A stretch of DNA of 64,000 nucleotides. Source: Dryomyza anilis (Eukaryota; Arthropoda; Insecta; Diptera; Dryomyzidae). Made by a program: the position numbers and the translations under genes. Positions 32,812 through 43,879 of this stretch are shown in pieces. The notes under the pieces are model-generated. The model saw only the letters and a list, made by a program, of their open reading frames with translations. It was not told the origin of the DNA and ran no database searches. The DNA lies in assembly GCA_951804985.1 (NCBI GenBank), contig OX638130.1, positions 41,379,475 to 41,443,474 of the forward strand, in the 5' to 3' direction. The stretch's first letter is position 1. Each line of letters opens with the position of its first letter.

Positions 32812-34200
32812 TTGACTGCCAAAGAAAAGAGTCAAGTGCAACAGCTAATTGACAAATATCGGTGTATATTTGCTGAAAAGGGCCAAAAGAATGGCAGAAC
32901 TTCCATTGTAAAACATCGAATAGACACTGGTGATTCTAACCCAATTCGTCAAGCACCAAGAAGGGTACCACTTGCAAAAAGAGACGAAGTATCACATTTG
33001 GTTGAAGAAATGCACACAATCCATCCAAGAGTCCATGGAGTTTACCAGTAGTATTGGTGAAAAAGAAGGACGGTAGTACTCGGTTCTGCTTTGACTACCG
33101 AGAACTTAATGATGTCACCAAGAAAGATAGTTATCCACTGCCCAGAATCGATGACACCTTGGATACACTATCTAATGCTAAGTGGTTTTCAACGTTGGAC
33201 TTGCAAAGCTGTTACTGGCAAGTAGAAATCGATAAGAAAGATAGAGAGAAGACCGCATTCTGTACTGGAGATGGACTATGGCAATTTTTGGTAATGCCGT
33301 TTGGACTATGCAATGCCCCAGCAACATTCGAGCGGTTAATGGAGCACGTATTAAAAGGTTTACACTGGAAAACATGCCTAGTATACCTTGATGACATAAT
33401 TGTTATGGGCAAGGATTTCAACGAACATATAAGAAATCTAGAGGAAGTATTCCTTCGATTGAAAAATGCGGGTCTACAACTTAGCTTAAAGAAATGCTCA
33501 CTTTTCTAGAAAGAAGTCAAGTATCTGGGTCATCGAGTTACCACGGAAGGAGTGCATACCGATGAGGATAAAATAGTTGCAGTAAAGGAGTGGCCCAGAC
33601 CGAAAAATCTACATGACCTACGAAGTTTCTTGGGGCTATGTACATACTACAGGCGATTTGTTCCAGGTTTTGCCAATGTTGCTAGCAGTCTTCATGAGTT
33701 GACATGAAAGAACTGCGCATTTCAATGGAGCGATGATCAAGAATGGGCATTTTTGGAATTAAAAGATCTACTGCTCGGCACCAATTCTTGCGTATCCAAT
33801 TCCAGGTGAGAAATTTATACTTGATACGGATGCAAGTGGGTACGGAATAGGCGGAGTTCTCTCTCAAGTGATCAATGGGCAAGAAAAAGTGATCGCATAC
33901 TACAGTAAAACATTGTCCAAGCCCGAGCGAAATTACTGTGTCACCAGGAGGGAGCTTCTTGCTGTAATTTTCCATAAGTATCTGTACGGCCAACATTTTC
34001 ACTTGAGAACCGATCACGCAGCACTACGATGGTTACTTCAGTTCAAAGATCCGGAAGGCCAAATTGCGCGTTGAATAGAACGATTACAGAGCTACGATTT
34101 CTCAATCGAATATCGTAAGGGAGGAAATCATTGAAATGCAGATGCTCTGTCACGACGCCCATGTATACTAGAATGCAGACATTGTTCAAGAGCGGAAGGA
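32812..34200 (+). pseudogene. gypsy reverse transcriptase-RNase H, broken
   Basis: 32812-33051 encodes the RT N-terminus (VKHRIDTGDSNPIRQAPRRV). After a frame break, 33054-33509 encodes the fingers and palm ([53 protein letters not shown] with the YLDD active site). A premature TAG follows at 33507. The connection (YLGHRVTTEGV; FLGLCTYYRRFVPGF) continues in frame with a TGA near 33704. After a shift, RNase H is at 33810-34074 (FILDTDASGYGIGGVLSQ; ERNYCVTRRELLAVIF; LRTDHAALRWL) before a TGA at 34072. Catalytic residues are mostly preserved, but three stops and at least two frameshifts kill it. Confidence 0.9.
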
Positions 34201-34424
34201 AAAAAAAACATAATTGACATTCGTTTGCTAAATGTTTTGCCCGATGAAAAATGGACTCCGGAACAAATTCAAATTGATCAAAAGAGTGATCCCGACCTCA
34301 CAAAAATCATGATGTTCAAGGAACAGCAAAAAAAAAACATCGTGGGAAGATATAGCGGCCGACAGTCCAATAACTAAAGCTTACTGGGCACAGTGGCAGA
34401 GCTTAAACCACATCTGCTCGAAGT

Positions 34425-35370
34425 TTGATTGTTGTTCCCATGTCAAAAGTAAAAGAAATATTAGCGGAATACCATGGTGGATCTAGTGGTGGTCATTTGG
34501 GCATTAATAAAACGGTCGAGAAGGTAAAGAAACGTTTTTATTGGATTGGATGCCAATGTGTACCAGCAAAAGGACCAACAGTCAGAAGTCGCGGCAGGAT
34601 GCATCAGTACAACATGGGTGCACCATTCGAGCGAATTGCCATGGATGTCGCCGGGCCGTTTCCAATCAGTGATGCGGGTAATAAGTATGTCCTTGTCGTC
34701 ATCGACTACTTCAGCAAGTGGCCCGAAGTGTATACTATGCCAAATTGAGAAGCCACTACAGTTGCGGAGGCATTAGTTAACAACTGGGTAAGCCGTTTTG
34801 GAGTACCGTTAGAATTGCATTCAGATCAAGGAAGAAATTTTGAGTCTGCTGTATTTAAAGAAGTATGCAAAGTCCTTAACATACATAAAACACGAACAAC
34901 GCCTTTGCACCCGCAATCAGACGGCATGGTGGAGAGATTCAATCGGACTTTGGAAGAGTATCTCAGAAAAGTGGTTGATAAAAATCAAAAAGATTGGGAT
35001 ACACACATACCACTATTCCTCATGGCCTATCGAACGGCGGTTCATGATACCACAGCAGCTTCACCATCTGTTTTTGGAACAAAAATTTGTAAGACAGCGT
35101 ACACAATTTGCGAGTGACAAGATGAAGGCCAGATACGACTTGCGCACAAATTCAGAGGGATTTACGGAAGGTGAGCTTGTTTTGCTCCATAACCCACAAA
35201 GGAAGAAAGGCTTATCCCCTAAGCTACAAACACACTGGGAAGGACCATATAAGATAATTAAAAGAATTAATGATGTAGTGTATCGGATTCAGAATACTGC
35301 GGGCGTTAGACGAAAAATGAAAGTAGTATATTTAGAAAGGTTGGCGCCGTATAGAGAGAGAGAGGATTAA
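34425..35370 (+). pseudogene. gypsy integrase, broken
   Basis: The zinc-binding domain (YHGGSSGGHLGINKTVEKV, then RFYWIGCQC) has lost about 15 residues before the final Cys. The core has FERIAMDVAGPFPIS (first Asp), then a TGA at 34746. ELHSDQGRNFES (second Asp) and PQSDGMVERFNRTLEEY (Glu) lie at 34815-34955. A frameshift near 35080 moves the C-terminal domain to another frame (KLQTHWEGPYKIIKRINDVV, a GPY/F-type module), ending at 35370 just before the 3' LTR. No env follows. Confidence 0.9.
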
Positions 35371-35407
35371 CATCTGTTCGGGACGAACAGATTTAGATGG
35401 AGAGCAG

Positions 35408-35952
35408 TGTTACGAAAAGGTGTAATTTTCCCCATAGTGCAAGCAATCAACAATAATTAATGAGACGCAAGACAATTCAGCGCACTAAGCATGTGTTAGA
35501 AAGAGACGGAAGATCATTCAGCGCACTGAGGCAGTGTGTGAGAAAAAGATGGAAGATCACCGCATTAAACACATGAGTGCGAATGAGATGCCAATGGCAT
35601 GCGTCATTCACGAAACGAGTAGAAGGTTCTCGAAACAAGTCGAAGCTTGTCGAAACGTGTCGAACTGATGCATGCAGTATATAAGGGAGCCGCATCAGAG
35701 GTACAGTACTTCAGTTGTGATTTAATAGTGAACTAGTGCGTCTCGTGAGTGAACATTGTAAAGATAAATTGTAGTAATTCAGCAGTTGATACAAGTGATT
35801 ATTATTTAAGTTGTTATTTAAATTATTAAAGTTAATTAATACTATTTGAAATAATACTAGTTAAAACCAAATATAAGTGCGTTTTTATTTTGTACACAAT
35901 CCAGCGATACGAACTCGTAGAACAGTTTTCCGTAGACTAAATTTTCGTAACA
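35408..35952 (+). repeat. 3' LTR of gypsy element, 545 bp
   Basis: Starts TGTTACGAAAAGGTGTAATT and ends ACTAAATTTTCGTAACA, so the termini are an 11-bp inverted repeat (TGTTACGAAAA/TTTTCGTAACA) with TG...CA ends. It contains a TATA-like GTATATAAGGGAG box near 35677 and an ACTTCAGTTGTG initiator-like stretch about 30 bp downstream. A second, inverted copy of the same LTR is at 40305-41146. No 5' partner is present for this element. Confidence 0.92.
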
Positions 35953-37588
35953 ATATACATTATACGGGTAGATTTAACGGTTTTATGACAAGTCCTTTAA
36001 AAAATTAATATTTTTGGAAAAAATGCTGTCCTGCACATATACTTCGACGGGAAAAAAAGAAGTAAGGTTAAAATATGTTTAGAACTACTTTATTTTCAAA
36101 ATTATAGCATACCTAAATTTTTACGTTGGGCTTTGAAAACTTTTCTGCAGGTGTGCAAAATAAAAATAAAATTAAAAAATGCGAAATTTTATTAAAACAT
36201 TAGGTATGTAATTAATATGTCATATTGCACACATATGTAAAGTAAATATATAAGTGTTTTGTATCATTGAAAATAAGAGATTTTAAAGAATCTTTATGGC
36301 GAATATGTATTGTAATATACATAATTATTTTTAGCAAAAAATCGTAGTGAAAATTTCCATACGGGACGTCCGGAATTATTCTGCGATTTTTTACGAAATA
36401 ACTGTAAACTTTAGGAACAAAGTGTATATAAACAAAAATATAGTAAATGGTCTCAGGTATGCTCAAAGATAATACAAAAAAATATATTGTACGAAAAAAA
36501 AGTATTTTTATGATAAAAATCGAACTGATAATTTCAATACGGAATTTGTTGTCCCGTCCGGAATTTTTCTGTGATTTCTTATGAAAAACTATAAACTTTA
36601 GGAACAAAAAGAAAATATACAAAGAAAGAACATGATTTCAACTATTTTTTAAAATATTTCAAAAAAATCATTTGTACGTAATATTCGCTGACTTTTTGGA
36701 ATATCCATATGATCCTCTATATGTACTTCCGTTTTTGTCTCGTCCGGAACGTCCACATTTTTATTTATATCTTTTGATCTACCGTAGCTACGGTATAAAA
36801 TTCTATAATTTTTTGCAGATACTTAGTCATATTTAAATACTATATGCACAAAAAAATCAAGTAAATTCCTTAATTTTCCTTCGAGATATTAATGTTTTAA
36901 GCGTACGAATGTCTCGTCCGGAACCCCAGGAAATGCCCATATGCCACGTAGTCATTGAAAATATTGGTTTTTCATCAAATATTTATTGATTTTATAGATA
37001 TAAAATTTGTTTATTGCAAAAAGTTAATTCGTTTCCAATTAGGTGTTAGGATTGTTTTTAGTTTGTGGGCTATAGACATCGACCATTAAGTAAACTTTTG
37101 ATTAACACTAATAAAAAAAGGTTGCAATTTAAGTTAACAATTAGATGATAAAAAAATTATATAAAAATTGTTAATTAGTTGCACGTAACTGTATATAAGG
37201 GTGTCACTTATTTCACACTTTTCTAGATTTTTAGTTTTCTCCCCCCCTAAGATTTAAAACAAAAAATATGCAAAATATTTTTGAATTGAAGAACGGGTAC
37301 TCGTGCCGCAATGACATGGAAAATTGTACTAAGAGGTGCATTTGTACTACGAGTCAAATTGGAGAATATTAATATATAAAGCAAAAAACAAATTATATGT
37401 AATTGGATTATCGATATTTCGTTAATTTTCCGTGTTAATGTTCGTTTAAACAAAAATGCATGCTTTTCTTACATGTTTTTAACCAATAATACAGCTCTCA
37501 ATCGTAATGCAGAGGAGATTTTTCAAATGTTTTTTCGCAAAATATTTAGATAATCATATGTATGGACGACTGATTCACCGCATACATC
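35953..37588. other. no gene; degenerate CGTCCGGAA repeats
   Basis: Between 36340 and 36960 a unit of about 180-190 bp recurs with CGTCCGGAATTxTTCTG and AACTTTAGGAACAAA (36363, 36552; weaker at 36738 and 36906). The 136-codon minus reading across it is repetitive and hydrophobic, and matches no family I know. The rest is AT-rich. Confidence 0.4.
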
Positions 37589-37593
37589 CGACG

Positions 37594-39318
37594 CACGGTG
37601 AACAAAATAATTAAATTTTAGAACAAAACGCAATTTTTTTATTTTTAAATTTTCAATTTTTTTTTTTTTGTTATATACATAAAAGACCCACTAAGAATAA
37701 TCTGTAACCATTTTTCTTATAACATCAACAGATTAAGAAATATTAGCCTTCAAAGTTAGGAAAAAATTGCATTCCATACAAAAATATATGGAAATACATA
37801 TTGGAGCATAACTAAAATATCCTTGCATATCCTCTCAAATCCTTAAAATTGTTTTCAGGCTTTTACAAAATACACATACTGAAAAAAAAGTAGCTTCCGG
37901 TTTGCTCCGGTTTACAAGAAAATTGTTGTGAAATACTACCATTTTCGTTAGAATTAAACCTACAGATATCCTTCACACGCGCTAACTTTTTTCTAATCAC
38001 AATTAATGTGGTGAAAAATAAAAAAAAATCATGGCGATGTTTTTCCCGGATTAGAAGAAATTACGTGTCAAAAATAACCTTTTTTATTCTAATTTCATAC
38101 ATTTGTGCATTTTTTGTAAATTTATTCCAAGGACTGTAAGCGATATTCTCTTTTCGCATCATCTTTTCTCTAATCACAATCAATGTGGTAAAAAATAAAA
38201 AATATATCATTCCGATATCGTACCCGGATTAGGAAAATTTACATGGCAAAAATTACCATTTTTTATACATTTGTTCCTCTTTATGTAAATTTATACCAAG
38301 GACTGCAAGCGATATCCTTCATTCTCACTAATTTTTATTTAATCACAATCAATGTGCTAAAAAATGAAAAATATATCATCCCGATATCGTTCCCGGATTA
38401 GAAGAAATTCACTTGGCAAAAATTACCATTTTCATACATTTGTTCCTTCTTGTAAATTTATTCCAAGGACTGCAAGCGATATCCTTCGTTCGCACTAAGT
38501 TTTTTCTAATCATAATCAATGTGGTAAAAAATAAAAAATATATCATTCCGATATCGTTCCCGGATTAGGAGAATTTACATGGCAAAAATTACCATTTTTA
38601 TATACATTTGTTCCTCTTTTTGTAAATTTATACCAAGGACTGCAAGCGATATCCTTCATTCCCACTAACTTTTTTCTAATCACAATCAATGTAGTAAAAA
38701 ATGAAAAATATATCATCCCGACATCGTTCCCGGATTAGGAGAAATTCACTTGGCAAAAATTACCATTTTTCATACATTTGTTCCTTCTTGTAAATTTATT
38801 CCAAGGACTGCAAGCGATATCCTACGTTCGCACTAACTTTTTTCTAATCATAATCAATGTGGTAAAAAATAAAAAATATATCATTCCGATATCGTTCCCG
38901 GATTAGGATAATTTACATGGCAAAAATTACCATTTTTATATACATTTGTTCCACTTTTTGTAAATTTATACCAATTACTGCAAGCGATATCCTTCATTCT
39001 CACTAACTTTTTTCTAATCCCAATCAATGTGGTAAAAAATAACACAAACTTATTTCAGATCACTATCAATGTGGTCAAAAATAAAAAATAAATCATACCG
39101 ATATCGGGTCCAGATTTTAAAAAATCACATGTCAAAAATTTACACAAAATTCTCGAAGTTAAATTATTTATACATAACTTTTGTGAATCAGTAGAAGAAA
39201 TTTTGTAAAGCATAACTATACCCCGATATTTTTTTATTAAGTAAAAACAACGAAATCTACCGATTTGTTTTGAAATTATATAATTTTGTTCAAAAAAAGT
39301 GCTTTTTTGTTCACCGTG
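37594..39318. mobile_element. Transib-like non-autonomous element, 1725 bp
   Basis: Both ends read CACGGTGAACAAAA inward (perfect 14-bp TIR). It is flanked by an exact 5-bp, GC-rich direct repeat CGACG (37589-37593 and 39319-39323). Transib transposons, relatives of the RAG1 recombinase source, are known for 5-bp GC-rich target duplications and CAC-initiated TIRs that resemble the V(D)J heptamer CACAGTG. The interior has no transposase, only a ~168-bp tandem repeat. The superfamily call is inference from ends and duplication. Confidence 0.7.
37930..39110. repeat. ~168-bp tandem repeat inside the Transib-like element
   Basis: About seven units. Landmark CTGCAAGCGATATCCTTC recurs near 38306, 38471, 38637, 38806 and 38976 (spacing 165-170), with an earlier divergent unit at 38134 and another near 37970. 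Each unit has TTTTCTAATCACAATCAATG, a CCCGGATTAGGAGAAxTTAC stretch and GGCAAAAATTACC. Adjacent alternate units appear more alike (for example the 'CGTTCGCACTAA' type and the 'CATTCTCACTAA' type alternate), suggesting a higher-order dimer. Confidence 0.85.
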
Positions 39319-39323
39319 CGACG

Positions 39324-40304
39324 CTACTCGCTAAAGATGATGAATATTTAAATAAACGTAAATTTATTATTTTTACAAAAAGAACCCCATATAACAGATA
39401 TTTGGAGTACCACAGTATTACTCCATAATTCAATAGTCATCCTTATGACGTTTGTAATATTTAAGACCAAACAATCTATGATTTGTGTGGTGGTTCGACT
39501 ATTTAAATGATCGGCAATATATTTATTAATTACTCTAAAACTGTGTTCGACGTTCCTTCATTATTTCTAAACTCCTGCGTGATATCTTTCCTTAATCATT
39601 TCCACTGATGAATTCCTTCTTCATTTTAGTGCCAATTTGACTACTATTCTTTTCAAATTTTTATTTTTATTACCGAATTTTTGCGGTCCCTAGAGACAAA
39701 GAATAAGTAATAGTGTTACTTTTTTTCACTTTCCTATTAGACAAATGCTTGGTCTGCAAATATCCATAAATTACATCACTTTTTATTCAATAATATGCTT
39801 TTTATTAAAATTTATGTGAAAAAAAAATTATTATAAAGACCATGGCGAATCTTCAACAAACTTGAACACAATAACTATTTTTTGTGTATTACTCTTTATA
39901 TCTTAGAAAATACCCGCGTATAAAATTTAAATGTTATCTATTTGATTAATAAGCGATAAATATAATTTAAAGGATCAAACTCAATTAAAAATAAAGTAAT
40001 AAAATCGGAGTTTCTGCATAAAAGCTTTTTTATAGTAGTCAAATGTCAAAGAAGCCCACAGTTTTGTTGCAAATGTCCAAGAACTCAGGATGTTTGCTGT
40101 GAGTCTATTGTAAATAATACAATTTTAATTACTGTTATGTCAAACATCTTGTGACTATCTGCATATATGTCAAATTTAAAATATACTAAGAGGTTTGCTG
40201 CAAATTTCTTCAAACTTATGAGATGTTTAAATATTTGCTAGAAAGCATAAATTTAAATTGATATTTGCAGCAAGACTATAATAACCATCTTGTTTTCTTA
40301 ATAT
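39324..40304. other. no gene seen
   Basis: AT-rich spacer between the Transib-like element and the inverted gypsy LTR. No reading frame or repeat with clear identity. Confidence 0.4.
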
Positions 40305-41146
40305 TGTTACGAAAATTCAGTCGACGGAAAACTGTTCTACGAGTTCGTATCGCTGGATTGCGTACAAAATAAAAACACACTTATTGGTTTTAACTAGAAT
40401 TTTTTAACTAGTATTAATTAACTTTATTTATTTAAATAACAACTTAAAAAAATGATGTAGCCGCGGTAGCTTATTGGTTAGTGCGTTGGCCTGCAAGCCG
40501 AAAGGTCACCGGTTCAAGCCTGGACTGGGGCTAACAATATCTTTTCATAGAAACATTTTTCTATACCGCGCTACCTCTCGTCAGTAAATGGCAAAACTAC
40601 GAGAGTAAAACCATTGCATATGAAAAGTTCTCACCCGCCGTTCGGATTCGGCAATAAACTGTAGGTCCCACCACTTTGAGTACAAATATAACACGCACAG
40701 CTCAAAATGGTGAGAGAGCTCGCCCGAAGTTCTAAACAGGACTGTAGCGCCAAACTATTATTATTATTAAAAAATGATCACTTAGATCAACTGCTGAATT
40801 TATACAACTTAGCTTAACAATGTTCACTCACGAGACGTACTAGTTCACTATCAAATCACAACTTAAGTGCTGTGCCTCAGAAGTGCGCCCTTATATATTG
40901 CATGCATCAGTTCGACACGTTTCGACATGTTTCGAGAACCTTCTACGCGTTTCGTGAATGACGCATGTTATTGGCATCTCATTCGCACTCATGTGTTGTA
41001 ATGCGCTGATCTTCCATCTTTGCTTAGTGCACCGAATGATCTTCCGTCTCTTTCTAACACATTGCTTAGTGCGCTGAATTGTCTAGCGTCTAATTTATTA
41101 TTGTTAATTGCTTACACTATGGGATAAATTACATATTTTCTTAACA
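40305..41146 (-). repeat. gypsy LTR, minus copy, interrupted by a SINE
   Basis: Reverse-strand copy of the 35408-35952 LTR: it starts (minus) at 41146 with TGTTAAGAAAATATGTAATT and ends at 40305 with GAATTTTCGTAACA. Removing the SINE and its duplication leaves about 520 bp. Internal element sequence continues at 41147, so this is the 3' LTR of a second, minus-strand copy. Confidence 0.9.
40457..40768 (+). mobile_element. tRNA-derived SINE inserted in a gypsy LTR
   Basis: Full copy, flanked by AAAAAATGAT at 40447-40456 and 40769-40778. It interrupts the LTR cleanly, so the SINE was active after this gypsy copy inserted. Confidence 0.95.
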
Positions 41147-41520
41147 TTTATTTCTTTACTTTTTCTGGAAACACAATCTTGTACAGGAATTCCAGCTGAA
41201 ACACTCGCACCAAACTTTAAATCCGCAGGTAATCTTAAGTCTGTTCCTAAAACAATTTTAGATGGTGAAGCTGCTGTGGGAAATAGTGGTGTGTATCTAT
41301 TCCAATCTTGTTGACGTTTATCAACCACTTTTCTGAGATATTATTCCAAAGTACGATTGAATCTTTACACCATGCCGTCAGCTTGCGGGTGCAAAGGCGT
41401 TGTTCGTGTTTTGTGTAAGTTGAGGACTTTGCATACTTACTTAAAAATTGCAGACTCAAAATTTCTTCCTTGATCTGAATAAATATTAAATTTATTTACA
41501 ACATTTTAAAAAACACACAC
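41147..41520 (-). pseudogene. gypsy integrase fragment (same family as 34425-35370)
   Basis: The minus strand encodes DQGRNFES-like text near 41465, then a His-rich middle, then PTAASPSKIVLGTDLRLPAD (41275-41215), joined straight to the LTR. Compared with the 34.4-35.4 kb copy, the C-terminal GPY/F part is deleted and frames are broken. 5' truncated near 41520. Confidence 0.8.
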
Positions 41521-41524
41521 AATA

Positions 41525-42508
41525 TGTTTAAGTATTGTTTGCACCGAAAACTAAAAAAAATTGGTAACCAGCCTGTCATGTGATTTATGCCTCAAAGTTT
41601 TCTCGAACTAATTGGGATAACAAAAATTCGATCTAGATGCTAATTTTTAAAATTTCGTAATTTTCGTAGAGTAAAATTTTATGATAGGATATTTAAACAT
41701 TTTTCAGATCGATATCGAAATGTTTTTCAAATAAATCTCGATATATTTGCACTATATGATACAATATTAATCAAGAATCGTAGGAGAGGGTAGGTACAGA
41801 AAAAGTTTCGACAATGTTTGATGATTGTCAGGTGTTTGTTTAATAAAATGTTCTCTATTTTTTAAAATATGGATACCATTGTAAATACATTTGACAGGTT
41901 CAAAGAAGTTCGGACGAAATTTCGCCTTGCGGAACTTTTAACGGAGATTAATGGAGACAACCGAGGAACTATATGAAAAAACCAGCGATTTTTTTTTCTA
42001 ATGTTAAAGAAATGCCAAATGCGGCCCGAAATGCCATATGAGTTTGACATGCCTGGTATACAATATTTAATTAGCAAATAGCTCCAAATTAGCAAACTAT
42101 GAATTTAAAATTACACAGTGTTACAAAAGAACACTTTTTTTTATATACTTGAAAAACGACTTACGAGTTGGTTGTAGGCCTTGTTGAGGACATCAGAAAT
42201 CAAATTTTCGGAAACACCCTCAAAATTCGGAGTTATTCGGAAAAAATCGATTTAAGGTTAGTTCGAGTACTTAAGAACGTGTAACTTACTAATTTTTTAT
42301 TCGATTTTAAATTGTTAAACTGTTTTAGAAAGAAGAATAACGTAGCTTTCAGAAAATATACACGTTTCACATTTTAATTGATTTTTTTCTTTAAAGATAA
42401 ATATATATGTATACATATTTTTAAAGAAAAACTAAGTTTCATTTATCAGAATCGATGGAAAATTGTAAAAGTTATTAAACTTTTTACAAAGTGGGAAAAT
42501 TATCTCAT
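41525..42508. other. no gene seen
   Basis: AT-rich DNA. A GAAAAACGACTTACGAG / TTCGGAAACACCCTCAAAAT stretch near 42150-42230 has an inverted, diverged counterpart near 44940-45050 (GGGTGTTTCCGAAAATTTTA, then CATTTTTCAAGTATATT). The two may be the arms of an element around the 42.5-44.8 kb repeats. Confidence 0.35.
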
Positions 42509-42511
42509 ATA

Positions 42512-43721
42512 CACGGAGAAAAATCATGGCTCGGTAATTGTTTAGAAAAATGTTTGGAAACAATTACGCAAAAAAATTTTGTTAAATATAAATAAGAATT
42601 TGTTTGGAGGCAAATAAATTTTATTTAGCGAAAATATAATTTATTTAGATATAGAAATATTTGTTTGGAATTAATATAAAAAGTTTGTTAAAATAAAATT
42701 TGTTTACAGACATCAGTTTAATTTAGTATATTGTGTTTGTATATAAATCAAATATTATTGTATAAAATAATATGTACTTGGGAACATTGACATAAATACA
42801 TTTTATTTAGATTTATTTACAACATTTGTTTGCACATATTATTTACACAAATACCATTTGTTTGCATAATAGAATAAATATTATTTCTTGTAAAACATAA
42901 TTTGTTTGATACCTGAATATGCAGTTATTTGCACAAACAATACATTTATTTGTAACGAAACAATCATTAATTATTACGTCGATGTACGCGGTTACAGTTA
43001 GTTGTACTTTTTGCGTCTTATGCGATATTGTGTCTTTTGTCAAATACTTTAAAAATTTATGAATTCTATTTAAAAAGAAAGGTGAGTACTATATAAGAAT
43101 TTCTACAGATTTACATGTTTCTGTTGTTTTTCTTTCTGTTGTTTTTCTTTTCTATTCCTTTCAGATTATAATATCAGATTTCACGTCATATACATATATG
43201 TAAGAATAAAGAAAATAATATTTATACAAATTGTTTATAATAAAATCAAATTATTAAATTTAGATTCCTCGCTTTGTAATAAGTTCAGATAATTATAAGA
43301 AATAAAAACTTAAATATTAATATTTTTTTATTTGCAGCGAAAAATTAGTTGTTTGCATGCAAATATGATTTATTTGCATCCAAACAATATTTTATTTAAG
43401 GAATCTTATTTTATTATCACGTAAGTATATTTTATTTGCAGGGAAACATATGTTGTTTGGAAATACGTGCATGCAAATATGATTTATTTGCATCCAAACA
43501 ATATTTTATTTAAGGAATCTTATTTTATTATCACGTAAGTATATTTTATTTGCAGGGACACATTTATTGTTTGGGTAATATATGCATGCAAATATGATTT
43601 ATTTCCATCCTAATATAAAATGTTTGAGTCATTCAAACAATATATATTTACATATTACCCAAACAATACATTGTTTCCAGCAGAAGTTGTTTGGGTCAGT
43701 ACCATTTTTTTTCAGCGTGTA
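42512..43721. repeat. TIR repeat rich in AAACAATATTTTATTT words
   Basis: Left end ACACGGAGAAAAATCATGG and right end reverse complement ACACGCTGAAAAAAAATGG form an imperfect TIR. Inside, a ~115-bp unit is tandemly duplicated (43357-43590: CATGCAAATATGATTTATTT, then CACGTAAGTATATTTTATTT, then GCAGGGA). No coding sequence. Target duplication unclear. Confidence 0.5.
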
Positions 43722-43747
43722 CTATTTTGAATCCATTTTTGAATCAA

Positions 43748-43756
<9 letters not shown>

Positions 43757-43834
<78 letters not shown>
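43757..43834. repeat. (AT)n microsatellite
   Basis: Uninterrupted AT dinucleotide run of about 78 bases. Readings across it on both strands give only Ile-Tyr repeats. Confidence 0.97.
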
Positions 43835-43838
<4 letters not shown>

Positions 43839-43879
43839 ATTTTTTGTCAATCGATTTTCGAAATATTTTAAGTTTTGCA

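Noticed and set aside
36212..36622. 136-codon minus-strand membrane protein
   Set aside because: The Phe/Ile/Tyr-rich reading comes from AT-rich, partly repeated DNA; the apparent duplication follows the CGTCCGGAA repeat units and is not a protein repeat.
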